Below are positions 6,762 through 12,907 of a stretch of DNA of 12,907 nt, one piece after another (position 1 is the stretch's first letter; each line of letters begins with the position of its first letter). The notes under the pieces are model-generated. The model was not told the origin of the DNA. It did no database searches and worked only from the letters and a program-made list of their open reading frames with translations. The stretch comes from DSNY01 sp964539745. Its GTDB lineage: Bacteria; Pseudomonadota; Gammaproteobacteria; Burkholderiales; Burkholderiaceae_F. A program made the position numbers and the translations under genes. The stretch covers positions 1 through 12,907 of the forward strand of contig CAZIJU010000104.1 of NCBI GenBank assembly GCA_964539745.1. The letters are read 5' to 3'.

Positions 6762-6770
6762 TGATAGATT
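6762..6770 (+). promoter_or_regulatory. Possible extended -10 element for dnaB
   Basis: TG-A-TAGATT gives a TGn motif one base before a -10-like hexamer (4 of 6 consensus), about 25 bases upstream of the dnaB start. A -35 would have to lie inside the preceding GC-rich hairpin and none is visible. Weak evidence for a dnaB-specific promoter in addition to read-through. Confidence 0.25.
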
Positions 6771-6794
6771 CGTTCGCATCCACCCGGAGCGACG

Positions 6795-8186
6795 ATGAAC
6801 TCCCCCGTGGCGGACCCGCAGTTCGCCGCCGTCCGCACGCCACCGCATTCGATCGAGGCCGAGCAGTCCGTGCTCGGCGGGCTGTTGCTCGACAATGCCG
6901 CGTGGGACAAGATCGCCGACATGATCTCGGCCGATGACTTCTATCGGCAGGATCACCGGCTGATCTTCCAGCACGTCAGCCGCCTGATCGACCAGGGCAA
7001 GCCCGCCGACGCGGTGACGGTCTACGAGTCGCTGCAGACGGCCGGCCGGGCCGACGATGCGGGCGGACTCGTTTACCTGAACGCGCTCGCGCAGAACACC
7101 CCGTCGGCGGCGAACATCCGCCGCTACGCCGAGATCGTGCGCGACCGCAGCGTACTGCGACGGCTCGTCACGGTCGGCGACGAGATCGTCACGAGCGCGC
7201 TCAATCCGCAGGGCCGCGAGACGAAGACGATTCTCGACGAGGCCGAAGCGAGGGTCTTCCAGATTGCCGAGGAGGGCGCGCGCGGCAAGCAGGGCTTCAT
7301 CGAGATCGAGCCGCTGCTGACGAAGGTCGTCGAGCGCATCCAGGAGCTGTTCGAACGCGCGCATCCGTCCGACGTGACGGGTGTGCCGACCGGCTTCACC
7401 GACCTCGACAGCAAGACGTCGGGGCTACAGCCGGGGGACCTGATCATCATTGCGGGCCGCCCTTCGATGGGCAAGACCTCGCTCGCGCTGAACATCGGCG
7501 AGCATGTCGCGATCGATCAGGGGCTTCCGGTCGCGGTGTTCTCGATGGAGATGGGCGCGGCGCAGCTCGCGCTGCGCATGCTCAGTTCGGTGGGGCGGCT
7601 CGACCAGCAGCGGCTGCGCACGGGCCGGCTGCTCGACGAGGACTGGCCCAAGCTCACCAGCGCGATCCAGAAGATGCACGAGGCGCCGCTGTACATCGAC
7701 GAGACGCCGGCGCTCAATTCGCTCGAGCTGCGCGCGCGCGCGCGCCGGCTGTACCGCACCTGCGGCCGGCTCGGGCTGGTGATCGTCGACTACCTTCAGC
7801 TGATGTCGGCGACCACCTCGGGCGAGAATCGCGCGACGGAGATCTCGGAGATCTCGCGTTCGCTGAAGGCGCTGGCCAAGGAGCTTTCGGTACCGGTGAT
7901 CGCCTTGTCGCAGCTGAATCGCACGGTCGAGAGCCGATCCGACAAGCGCCCGGTGATGTCGGACCTGCGCGAATCGGGTGCGATCGAACAGGATGCCGAC
8001 TTGATCCTGTTCATCTATCGCGACGAGGTCTACAACCCGGACACGACCGACAAGGGCATCGCCGAGATCATCATCGGCAAGCAGCGCAACGGGCCGATCG
8101 GCCGTGTCAACCTGCGCTTCGGCGGCGAGTACACGCGCTTCGACAATCTCGCGCAGGGCGCGTCCGCCGCCGCGCCGCCGTTTTGA
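6795..8186 (+). CDS. dnaB: Replicative DNA helicase DnaB
   Basis: This 463-residue hexameric 5'-3' helicase unwinds DNA ahead of the replisome and recruits DnaG primase. The N-terminal domain (about 15-120, starting PPHSIEAEQSVLGGLLLD) is followed by a linker and the RecA-like motor. The motor shows Walker A GRPSMGKT (221-228), Walker B in VIVDYLQLM (D332), the SQLNR segment and the arginine-finger region near FIYRDEVYN. Length is standard (E. coli 471) and there is no intein, although DnaB is a frequent intein host. GGAG at 6786-6789 supports the ATG. Its place directly after rpsF-priB-rpsR-rplI puts two replication-restart partners, PriB and DnaB, in one transcription neighbourhood. Confidence 0.97.
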   Translation: MNSPVADPQFAAVRTPPHSIEAEQSVLGGLLLDNAAWDKIADMISADDFYRQDHRLIFQHVSRLIDQGKPADAVTVYESLQTAGRADDAGGLVYLNALAQNTPSAANIRRYAEIVRDRSVLRRLVTVGDEIVTSALNPQGRETKTILDEAEARVFQIAEEGARGKQGFIEIEPLLTKVVERIQELFERAHPSDVTGVPTGFTDLDSKTSGLQPGDLIIIAGRPSMGKTSLALNIGEHVAIDQGLPVAVFSMEMGAAQLALRMLSSVGRLDQQRLRTGRLLDEDWPKLTSAIQKMHEAPLYIDETPALNSLELRARARRLYRTCGRLGLVIVDYLQLMSATTSGENRATEISEISRSLKALAKELSVPVIALSQLNRTVESRSDKRPVMSDLRESGAIEQDADLILFIYRDEVYNPDTTDKGIAEIIIGKQRNGPIGRVNLRFGGEYTRFDNLAQGASAAAPPF

Positions 8187-8238
8187 CGGAATCGCCAGCG
8201 TGCAGTTTGCGCCGGACAGCCGCGAACCGCGGGGCCTG

Positions 8239-8874
8239 ATGCGCCTGCTGCGGCGCGCGCTGCGGCCGCGTGGCGGCCGATTTTTCGTGCTGTTCAACCG
8301 CCATGCCGAGTTGTGCGTCTCCGGCCTGCGCGCGCTGACGCAATTGCTTGCGAACGTGAAGGACCCGGACGGCCGCGTCCGCGACATCGAGGCCATCGAA
8401 AAGCGCGGCGACGGTGTGGTCGACGAGGTCCGCGCCCTGCTCGAGCATGCGCTGTTTCCCCCGTTCGGGCGCGTGATCGTCTTCGAGCTGGTCAACCGCA
8501 TGGACGACGTGCTCGACCTGACCGAGGACGCCGCGCAGTCGCTGCACCTGTACCACATCACGCACGTGACCGCCGACGCGGTGCGGCTGGCCGAACTCGC
8601 GCTCGAAAGCGTGCTGAAGCTGCAGACCGCGATCGCCGCACTCGAGCGGATGGCGAGCCCGCGCGCGATTCTCGCGCTGTGCGCCGAAGTCGATTCGATC
8701 GAGGCGCAGGCCGACCACGTGATGCGCGCGGCGATGTCGCGACTGTTCCGCGAGGAGCCCGACGCGCGCCAGCTCGTCAAGCTCAAGGCGGTCTACGAAG
8801 TGCTGGAGTCGCTGACCGATCGGTGCAAGGACGTGGCCAACGAGCTGGAGTCGGTCGTGCTGAAGTACGGCTGA
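8239..8874 (+). CDS. DUF47 family (PhoU-like) protein, putative phosphate transport regulator
   Basis: This predicted all-helical 211-residue cytosolic protein belongs to the DUF47/PhoU-like group (TIGR00153 type). Typical features are the N-terminus with GGRFFVLFNRHAELCVSG, acidic metal-site-like stretches (IEAIEKRGDGVVDEV and NRMDDVLDLTEDAA) and the C-terminal helix ending YEVLESLTDRCKDVANELESVVLKYG. Family members usually sit beside and modulate PiT-type phosphate transporters. Here no transporter follows; a DUF456 gene starts eight bases after the stop. I chose ATG 8239 because the family starts just before the FF segment and GGGG (8231-8234) precedes it. A GTG at 8200 in the same frame is a possible longer start adding 13 residues. 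It lies 52 bases after dnaB and may be part of that transcript. Confidence 0.87.
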   Translation: MRLLRRALRPRGGRFFVLFNRHAELCVSGLRALTQLLANVKDPDGRVRDIEAIEKRGDGVVDEVRALLEHALFPPFGRVIVFELVNRMDDVLDLTEDAAQSLHLYHITHVTADAVRLAELALESVLKLQTAIAALERMASPRAILALCAEVDSIEAQADHVMRAAMSRLFREEPDARQLVKLKAVYEVLESLTDRCKDVANELESVVLKYG

Positions 8875-8882
8875 GCGTCGCG

Positions 8883-9362
8883 ATGACCACGGCGCTCTGG
8901 GTGCTCGCGGTCGCGCTGATTCTTCTCGGCCTCGCGGGCACCGTGCTGCCGGCGCTGCCCGGCGTCGCATTGGTCTTCGGCGGCATCGTGCTCGCCGCGT
9001 GGATCGACGGGTTCGCGCGCATTTCGGGGTGGACCGTCGGCGTGCTTGCGGTGCTGGCGACGGTCGGCTTCGTCGTCGATTACGTTGCCGGCGCGCTGTC
9101 GGCACAGCGCGCCGGCGCGACGAAGCTGGGGCTTTTCGGGGCTGCGCTCGGCACGTTCGCCGGCTTCGTCACCGGCTTGTGGGGGCTGATTTTCATGCCG
9201 CTCGTCGGGGCTGCGGTCGGCGAATTCATCGCCCATCGCGACGCGTTGCGTGCCGGCCGCGTCGGCGTGGCGACTTGGGTCGGCATGCTCATGGGCGCGG
9301 TCGCGAAACTCGCGATCGTGTTCGCGATGGTCGGCATCTTCGTCGCCGCGTTGCTGATCTGA
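8883..9362 (+). CDS. DUF456 family small integral membrane protein
   Basis: This 159-residue, Gly/Ala/Val-rich membrane protein has about five hydrophobic segments (roughly 4-22, 26-42, 49-70, 82-115 with a GxxxG-rich pattern, and 128-158). The N-terminal motif LGLAGTVLPALPGVALVFGGI is the recognisable DUF456 signature and length fits that family. Function is unknown; no catalytic or substrate residues can be named. The start is ATG 8883, eight bases after the DUF47 stop, with only a weak GAG upstream, suggesting translation coupled to DUF47. The pairing hints at a membrane role next to a PhoU-like regulator, but that is only inference. Its 3' end faces the PhoH gene. Confidence 0.82.
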   Translation: MTTALWVLAVALILLGLAGTVLPALPGVALVFGGIVLAAWIDGFARISGWTVGVLAVLATVGFVVDYVAGALSAQRAGATKLGLFGAALGTFAGFVTGLWGLIFMPLVGAAVGEFIAHRDALRAGRVGVATWVGMLMGAVAKLAIVFAMVGIFVAALLI

Positions 9363-9386
9363 CGTCCGCCCGACGCATGCGGGACG
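9363..9386. other. Hairpin between convergent DUF456 and phoH-like genes
   Basis: CGTCC (9363-9367) pairs with GGACG (9382-9386), extendable by GC (9368-9369) with GC (9379-9380) past one bulged G. It lies in the 40-base gap between two converging genes, where a shared terminator is expected. There is no T-run on either strand, so termination activity is unproven. Confidence 0.3.
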
Positions 9387-9402
9387 GCTGACGACGACCG
9401 CG

Positions 9403-10986
9403 TTACAGTACCTCGGCCGCGTGATCGGCGAGCCGCGAACGCTCGCCGCGCTGCAGGGTCACGTGGCCCGAATGCGGCCAGCCCTTGAAACGGTCGACGA
9501 CGAAGGTCAGTCCCGACGAGCCTTCGGTCAGATACGGCGTGTCGATCTGGGCGATGTTGCCGAGGCAGACGACCTTGGTGCCGGGGCCGGCGCGCGTGAT
9601 CAGCGTCTTCATCTGCTTCGGCGTCAGGTTCTGGCACTCGTCGATGATCAGGTACTTGTTGATGAACGTGCGGCCGCGCATGAAGCTCATCGACTTGATG
9701 CGGATCCGCGTGCGGATCAGGTCGTTGGTCGCGGCGCGCCCCCACTCGCCGGCGGCGTCGTCGCTCTTGTTCAGCACCTCGAGGTTGTCCTCGAGCGCGC
9801 CCATCCATGGCGCCATCTTCTCCTCTTCGGTGCCGGGCAGGAAGCCGATGTCCTCGCCGACCGGCACCGTGGCCCGCGTGACGATGATCTCGGAGTAGCG
9901 CTTCGTTTCGAGCGTCTGTGCGAGTCCCGCGGCGAGCGCAAGCAGCGTCTTGCCGGTGCCGGCCTGTCCGATCAGCGAGACGAAGTCGCATTCCGGGTCC
10001 ATCAGCAGGTTCAGCGCGAAGCTCTGCTCGCGGTTGCGCGCCGTGATGCCCCAGACCGCGTTTTTCGCGTGCATGTAGTCGCGCAGAACGCGCAACACCG
10101 CCGTCTTGCCTCGGATCTCCTTGACCTGCGCGTAGAACGGCGTGCCGTTTTCCAGATAGACGAACTGGTTGACGAGCAGGTCGGCGACGATCGGACCGGC
10201 GATCCGGTAGTAGGTGTGGCCGCCGTGCTGCCACGACTCCATGCCCTTGCCGTGCTTGTCCCAGAAGTTCGGCGGCAATGCGAGCACGCCGGTGTACAGG
10301 ACGTCGGTGTCCTCGAGCACCTTGTCGTTGTAGTAGTCCTCGGCCGGCAGCCCGAGCGCGCGCGCCTTGACGCGCATGTTGATGTCCTTCGACACCAGCA
10401 CGACGTCGCGCCCGGCGTGCATGTCCTTGAGCGCGCGAACGACGCCGAGGATCTGGTTGTCGGCCTTGCCCGCCGGCAAGCTCGCCGGTAACGGTCCCGA
10501 CACCGCCATCGTCTGAAAATACAGCCGCCCGCCCGCCTCGACGTTGCCGAGCGCGTTCAGCGGAATGCCGTCCTCGATCGGCGTCTTGCACGCGGCCACC
10601 AGCGCGTCGAGCGTGCGCGAGACCTGTCGCGCGCTGCGCGCGACTTCCGACATGCCCTTCTTGTGCCCGTCGAGCTCCTCGAGCGTCATCATTGGCAGGA
10701 ACACGTCGTGTTCCTCGAAACGAAACAGGCAGGTCGGATCGTGCATCAGCACGTTCGTATCGAGGACGAACAGCCGCGGCGCGCCCGTCGGCGTGCGCGC
10801 CCGTTTGCCGTTGCCGCGCGGCTTGTTTTCGATCACGGCAAGCCGGGCGGCGGCGGGGCGCACCGGCGGCGGCGCTTCGTGCGCGCGCGCCTGCGGGGCA
10901 GCGCGTTCTGGCTCCGGCTTCGCCGTGTCGGCCGGCAGCGGGATCAGGATCGTGGCTGGGCGGGTCGGTGCTTTCGGCAGTGGCAT
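9403..10986 (-). CDS. PhoH family ATPase with N-terminal PIN domain (PhoH2/YlaK type)
   Basis: This 527-residue cytosolic protein combines a PIN-type RNase fold with a PhoH P-loop ATPase. Residues 1-69 form a Pro/Ala/Arg-rich, probably disordered extension. The PIN domain spans about 71-235 with acidic residues D76 (FVLDTNVL), E104 and D201 (SKDIN) in the expected places. The ATPase spans about 310-527 with Walker A GQAGTGKT (340-347), Walker B YLIIDECQN (445-453) and the SGLTFVVDRF end region. PhoH2 proteins of actinobacteria are reported to be RNA helicases with RNase activity, so sequence-specific RNA unwinding and cleavage is likely. Despite the name, a link to phosphate starvation is not shown here. 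The start is ATG 10986 with no strong ribosome binding site; a later start near residue 50-70 cannot be excluded. It lies 178 bases downstream of bcp. Confidence 0.93.
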   Translation of the reverse strand: MPLPKAPTRPATILIPLPADTAKPEPERAAPQARAHEAPPPVRPAAARLAVIENKPRGNGKRARTPTGAPRLFVLDTNVLMHDPTCLFRFEEHDVFLPMMTLEELDGHKKGMSEVARSARQVSRTLDALVAACKTPIEDGIPLNALGNVEAGGRLYFQTMAVSGPLPASLPAGKADNQILGVVRALKDMHAGRDVVLVSKDINMRVKARALGLPAEDYYNDKVLEDTDVLYTGVLALPPNFWDKHGKGMESWQHGGHTYYRIAGPIVADLLVNQFVYLENGTPFYAQVKEIRGKTAVLRVLRDYMHAKNAVWGITARNREQSFALNLLMDPECDFVSLIGQAGTGKTLLALAAGLAQTLETKRYSEIIVTRATVPVGEDIGFLPGTEEEKMAPWMGALEDNLEVLNKSDDAAGEWGRAATNDLIRTRIRIKSMSFMRGRTFINKYLIIDECQNLTPKQMKTLITRAGPGTKVVCLGNIAQIDTPYLTEGSSGLTFVVDRFKGWPHSGHVTLQRGERSRLADHAAEVL

Positions 10987-11164
10987 CAGCGTGGCGGCGC
11001 AAGCCGCGGATCAGGGAATCGGTCATTCACCGCGAGTGCGACGGTTGAACGGGGTCGGGTCCGCAAGCCATGGACGCGGCTCGGGTCTGTTGGCATATGG
11101 ATCGGGTCTGCGGCGGGTCGGATTGGGGCGCCAATCTGCAAGCGGCCGGCTGCCGCATTCGGCG
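10987..11164. other. Gap between bcp and phoH-like gene with small repeats
   Basis: This 178-base stretch carries no convincing gene. It contains TCGGGTC three times on the plus strand (11055-11061, 11081-11087, 11102-11108), a further GGGTCGG near 11116, and a 6-bp inverted repeat GATTGG/CCAATC (11121-11126 and 11131-11136) with a GGCG loop. A 36-codon minus-strand frame (11096 to 10986) ends in a TGATG overlap with the PhoH start but has no ribosome binding site. A promoter for the phoH-like gene is expected here, but I see no convincing -10/-35 pair. Confidence 0.4.
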
Positions 11165-11629
11165 TCACTGCAGCGCCTGCACGGCGGCGAGGACGTCGTC
11201 TGCGTGGCCGGGGACTTTGACGCCGCGCCATTGCCGGCGCAGACGGCCCGAGGCGTCGATCAGGAAGGTGCTGCGCTCGATGCCGCGCACCTGCTTGCCG
11301 TACATGTTCTTCATCCTGATGACGTCGAACAGCGTGCACAACGTTTCATCCGGGTCCGAGATCAGCTCGAACGGAAAGCCCATTTTGCGCTTGAAGTTCT
11401 CGTGTGACTTCAGACTGTCGCGCGACACGCCGACGACTTCGGCGCCCGCCTTGCGGAACTTCGCATAACGGTCCGCGAAGTCCTTGCCTTCGGTCGTGCA
11501 GCCGGGCGTGTTGTCCTTCGGATAAAAGTACAGGACGAGCGCACGGCCCCGCACCGAGGCGAGCGAAAAAGGGCCGCCGGTGGACTCGGCGGTGAAGTCG
11601 GGGACCTTCTTGTCGACGGCAACGGTCAT
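11165..11629 (-). CDS. bcp: Thioredoxin-dependent thiol peroxidase Bcp/PrxQ-type peroxiredoxin
   Basis: This 154-residue AhpC/TSA-fold peroxiredoxin reduces hydrogen peroxide and organic hydroperoxides in the cytosol. The peroxidatic cysteine is C44 in YPKDNTPGCTTE, with the conserved P42 and T41. E. coli Bcp carries its resolving cysteine five residues further on; that position here is Lys49. The only other cysteine is C98 in DETLCTLFDV, so the enzyme is either a 1-Cys type or uses C98. R120 in GIERSTFLID is in the conserved place near the active site. Length fits Bcp (156 in E. coli). It starts nine bases after the Mth938-like gene stops, so the two form a unit read from a common promoter. 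Confidence 0.95.
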   Translation of the reverse strand: MTVAVDKKVPDFTAESTGGPFSLASVRGRALVLYFYPKDNTPGCTTEGKDFADRYAKFRKAGAEVVGVSRDSLKSHENFKRKMGFPFELISDPDETLCTLFDVIRMKNMYGKQVRGIERSTFLIDASGRLRRQWRGVKVPGHADDVLAAVQALQ

Positions 11630-11638
11630 GGGCTCTGT

Positions 11639-12013
11639 TCAGGCGTCCTGCAAGACGGCGGCGACGACGCGCCGGCCTTCGGCGGTCAGGATGTTGTAGG
11701 TTCGGCAGGCGGCGGCGGTGTCCATCACCTCCACGCCGATGCGTGCGCGGGTCAGCGCAGCGTACAGTGCCGGTCGGGGAAAGCGCTGGCGTGATCCGGT
11801 GCCGAGAAGCACGATCTCCGGTTCGAAGGCCAGCAGCTCCTCGAAGTCGCTTTCGGCGAGCGCGTCGAAGTCGTGCGGGCTCCACGCCGATGGCGGCCGT
11901 TCGGGTGAAACGACGAGATTGCCGCTGAAGCGGACGGCATTGATTTCGATGAAGCCGGGACCGTAGGCGGTGACGGTGTTCAGCGACGTCCTCGGATCCT
12001 CGTGCAGTTTCAA
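11639..12013 (-). CDS. Mth938-like (DUF498) domain protein
   Basis: This 124-residue small soluble protein belongs to the DUF498/Mth938 family, whose human relative AAMDC is also of unclear biochemical role. The N-terminus MKLHEDPRTSLNTVTAYGPG is characteristic in proteobacteria. The segments IVLLGTGSRQRFP (68-80) and VEVMDTAAACRTYNILTAEGR (96-114) are the family core, with C103 in the second. The start is taken as TTG at 12013 because family members begin MKLH and GAGGAG lies ten bases before it (plus-strand 12024-12029). The longer frame upstream adds 27 Arg/Pro-rich residues that do not look coding. It is probably co-transcribed with bcp. Confidence 0.88.
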   Translation of the reverse strand: MKLHEDPRTSLNTVTAYGPGFIEINAVRFSGNLVVSPERPPSAWSPHDFDALAESDFEELLAFEPEIVLLGTGSRQRFPRPALYAALTRARIGVEVMDTAAACRTYNILTAEGRRVVAAVLQDA

Positions 12014-12023
12014 GTGGCTGCGG

Positions 12024-12029
12024 CTCCTC
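12024..12029 (-). promoter_or_regulatory. Ribosome binding site deciding the TTG start of the Mth938-like gene
   Basis: On the minus strand GAGGAG lies ten bases before TTG at 12013. No comparable site precedes any ATG or GTG in that frame, and the protein from this TTG matches the family's usual N-terminus. Confidence 0.7.
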
Positions 12030-12074
12030 GTGACCGGTCGCGCCCGTGGCGCGGGATTGCTGCGGTTCGGGTAA

Positions 12075-12103
12075 ATTATAGGCACACGTTGCACCGCAAA
12101 AGC
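12075..12103 (-). promoter_or_regulatory. Promoter of the Mth938-like gene and bcp
   Basis: On the minus strand there is a perfect -10 TATAAT (plus-strand 12075-12080). Seventeen bases upstream is GCTTTT (12098-12103), a poor -35. A start near 12068 would give a leader of about 55 bases. The same AT-rich patch reads TAAATT on the plus strand (12072-12077) and may also serve divergent alaC, but no fitting -35 is seen for that direction. Confidence 0.55.
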
Positions 12104-12150
12104 GAGCGCGCCGCGCTGGTCCCGGGCGCAATCGCCGCATCGAGGAAACC

Positions 12151-12907
12151 ATGGCCGAGGTCCCGCGCGAATTCGCGCGCATCAAGCGTCTGCCGCCGTA
12201 TGTGTTCAACATCACTGGCGAGCTGAAGATGGCCGCGCGTCGGCGCGGCGAAGACATCATCGACATGAGCATGGGCAACCCGGACGGGCCCACACCCAGG
12301 CACATCGTCGACAAGCTGGTCGAAGCCGCGCAGCGTCCCGACACGCACGGTTATTCCGTCTCCAAAGGCATCCCGCGGCTGCGGCGCGCGATCACGGGCT
12401 GGTACAAGCGGCGCTTCGACGTCGACTTCGACCCGGACGCCGAGGCGATCGTCACGATCGGTTCGAAGGAGGGGCTGGCGCACCTGATGCTCGCCACGCT
12501 CGAGCGTGGCGATACCGTGCTGGTGCCGAACCCGAGCTATCCGATCCACATCTACGGCGCGATCATCGCCGGTGCGGACATCCGCTCGGTGCGGATGACG
12601 CGCGGCGTGGACTTCTTTGCCGAGCTGGAGCGCGCGATCCGCGAGTCGTTTCCGAAGCCGAAGATGATGATCCTCGGTTTTCCGAGCAACCCGACCGCGC
12701 AATGCGTGGATCTGGCGTTCTTCCACCATGTCATCGAGCTGGCCAGGCAACACGGCATCTACGTCGTGCACGATCTCGCGTACGCCGACATCACGTTCGA
12801 CGGCTTCCGGGCGCCGTCGATCATGCAGGTGCCCGGCGCGCGCGACGTGGCGGTCGAGTTCTTCACGATGAGCAAGAGCTACAACATGGCCGGCTGGCGC
12901 ATCGGCT
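12151..12907 (+). CDS. alaC: Alanine-synthesising transaminase AlaC, 3' end beyond the window
   Basis: This is a PLP-dependent class I aminotransferase that makes L-alanine from pyruvate with glutamate as the amino donor. The 252 residues visible are very close to E. coli AlaC: IKRLPPYVFNITGELKMAAR, MSMGNPDGPTP, TIGSKEGLAHLMLATLERGD, PNPSYPIHIYGA and MILGFPSNPTAQC. The PLP-binding lysine is K242 in TMSKSYNMAGWRIG, just before the window edge. HDLAYAD holds the aspartate that pairs with the PLP nitrogen. About 150 C-terminal residues are missing. The ATG at 12151 has GAGGAA at 12142-12147 upstream. It diverges from the Mth938-like gene across a 137-base gap. In several Burkholderiales it is followed by threonine-pathway genes, which cannot be checked here. 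Confidence 0.95.
   Translation, partial: MAEVPREFARIKRLPPYVFNITGELKMAARRRGEDIIDMSMGNPDGPTPRHIVDKLVEAAQRPDTHGYSVSKGIPRLRRAITGWYKRRFDVDFDPDAEAIVTIGSKEGLAHLMLATLERGDTVLVPNPSYPIHIYGAIIAGADIRSVRMTRGVDFFAELERAIRESFPKPKMMILGFPSNPTAQCVDLAFFHHVIELARQHGIYVVHDLAYADITFDGFRAPSIMQVPGARDVAVEFFTMSKSYNMAGWRIG

Noticed and set aside
6186..7364. Long minus-strand open frame across rplI and dnaB
   Set aside because: It is the antisense shadow of two well-conserved genes and has no domain or ribosome binding site.
6795..8186. Intein or programmed frameshift in dnaB
   Set aside because: The frame is continuous, of standard length and with uninterrupted Walker A and Walker B regions.
8104..8238. Upstream extension of the DUF47 gene overlapping the end of dnaB
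   Set aside because: The extra residues are Arg/Pro/Ser-rich and unlike the family N-terminus; ATG 8239 gives a normal-length protein.
9080..11026. A 648-codon minus-strand frame overlapping the phoH-like gene
   Set aside because: It is a frame-shifted reading of the PIN-PhoH gene; the other frame has the Walker motifs and PIN residues in order.
10986..11096. A 36-codon minus-strand frame ending in TGATG at the PhoH start, a possible leader peptide
   Set aside because: It has no ribosome binding site, no attenuation-type codon run and ordinary GC-rich composition; the stop-start overlap may be chance.
11121..11136. GATTGG/CCAATC inverted repeat as the bcp terminator
   Set aside because: The stem is 6 bp and the minus-strand sequence after it is GC-rich with no uridine tract; kept only as a small repeat.

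Overview
The window is high-GC, gene-dense chromosomal DNA from a betaproteobacterium, most likely of the order Burkholderiales. That assignment rests on three things: the close protein resemblance I recognise by eye, the rpsF-priB-rpsR-rplI-dnaB order followed by a DUF47 gene, and the PhoH / Bcp / Mth938-like / divergent alaC cluster. No insertion sequence, phage gene, CRISPR array or plasmid function is visible, so this is core genome rather than an accessory island.

Layout. Positions 1-52 hold the 5' part of a tRNA-Leu(CAG) gene on the minus strand. It diverges from rnr (RNase R, plus strand), and the two promoters appear to overlap almost completely. rnr abuts rlmB (23S rRNA Gm2251 methyltransferase). 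A 31-base gap follows, then a complete AlkB-type membrane alkane hydroxylase homologue whose stop overlaps the start of a CobB-like class III sirtuin. A clear sigma70-like promoter and a structured leader precede rpsF-priB-rpsR-rplI (S6, primosomal PriB, S18, L9). A GC-rich hairpin separates rplI from dnaB (replicative helicase). dnaB is followed by a DUF47 (PhoU-like) gene and a DUF456 membrane protein gene.

From about 9.4 kb the strand switches. A PIN-PhoH ATPase, a PrxQ/Bcp peroxiredoxin and a small Mth938-like protein are all read on the minus strand, with the last two forming a tight pair. alaC (alanine-synthesising aminotransferase) diverges from them and runs off the right edge.

How the genes fit together. 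The left block concerns RNA turnover and ribosome maturation (RNase R, RlmB). The middle block joins small-subunit and large-subunit proteins with replication proteins, the classical S6 operon arrangement extended to the replicative helicase. The right block mixes RNA or stress ATPase, peroxide defence and amino-acid synthesis.

The least ordinary parts are the AlkB-sirtuin pair inserted after rlmB, with a perfect hairpin that buries the AlkB start codon; the face-to-face tRNA/rnr promoters; and a DUF47 gene with DUF456 as its neighbour instead of the usual PiT phosphate transporter. I do not see a clearly new multi-gene system. The AlkB-sirtuin pair is the best candidate for something undescribed.
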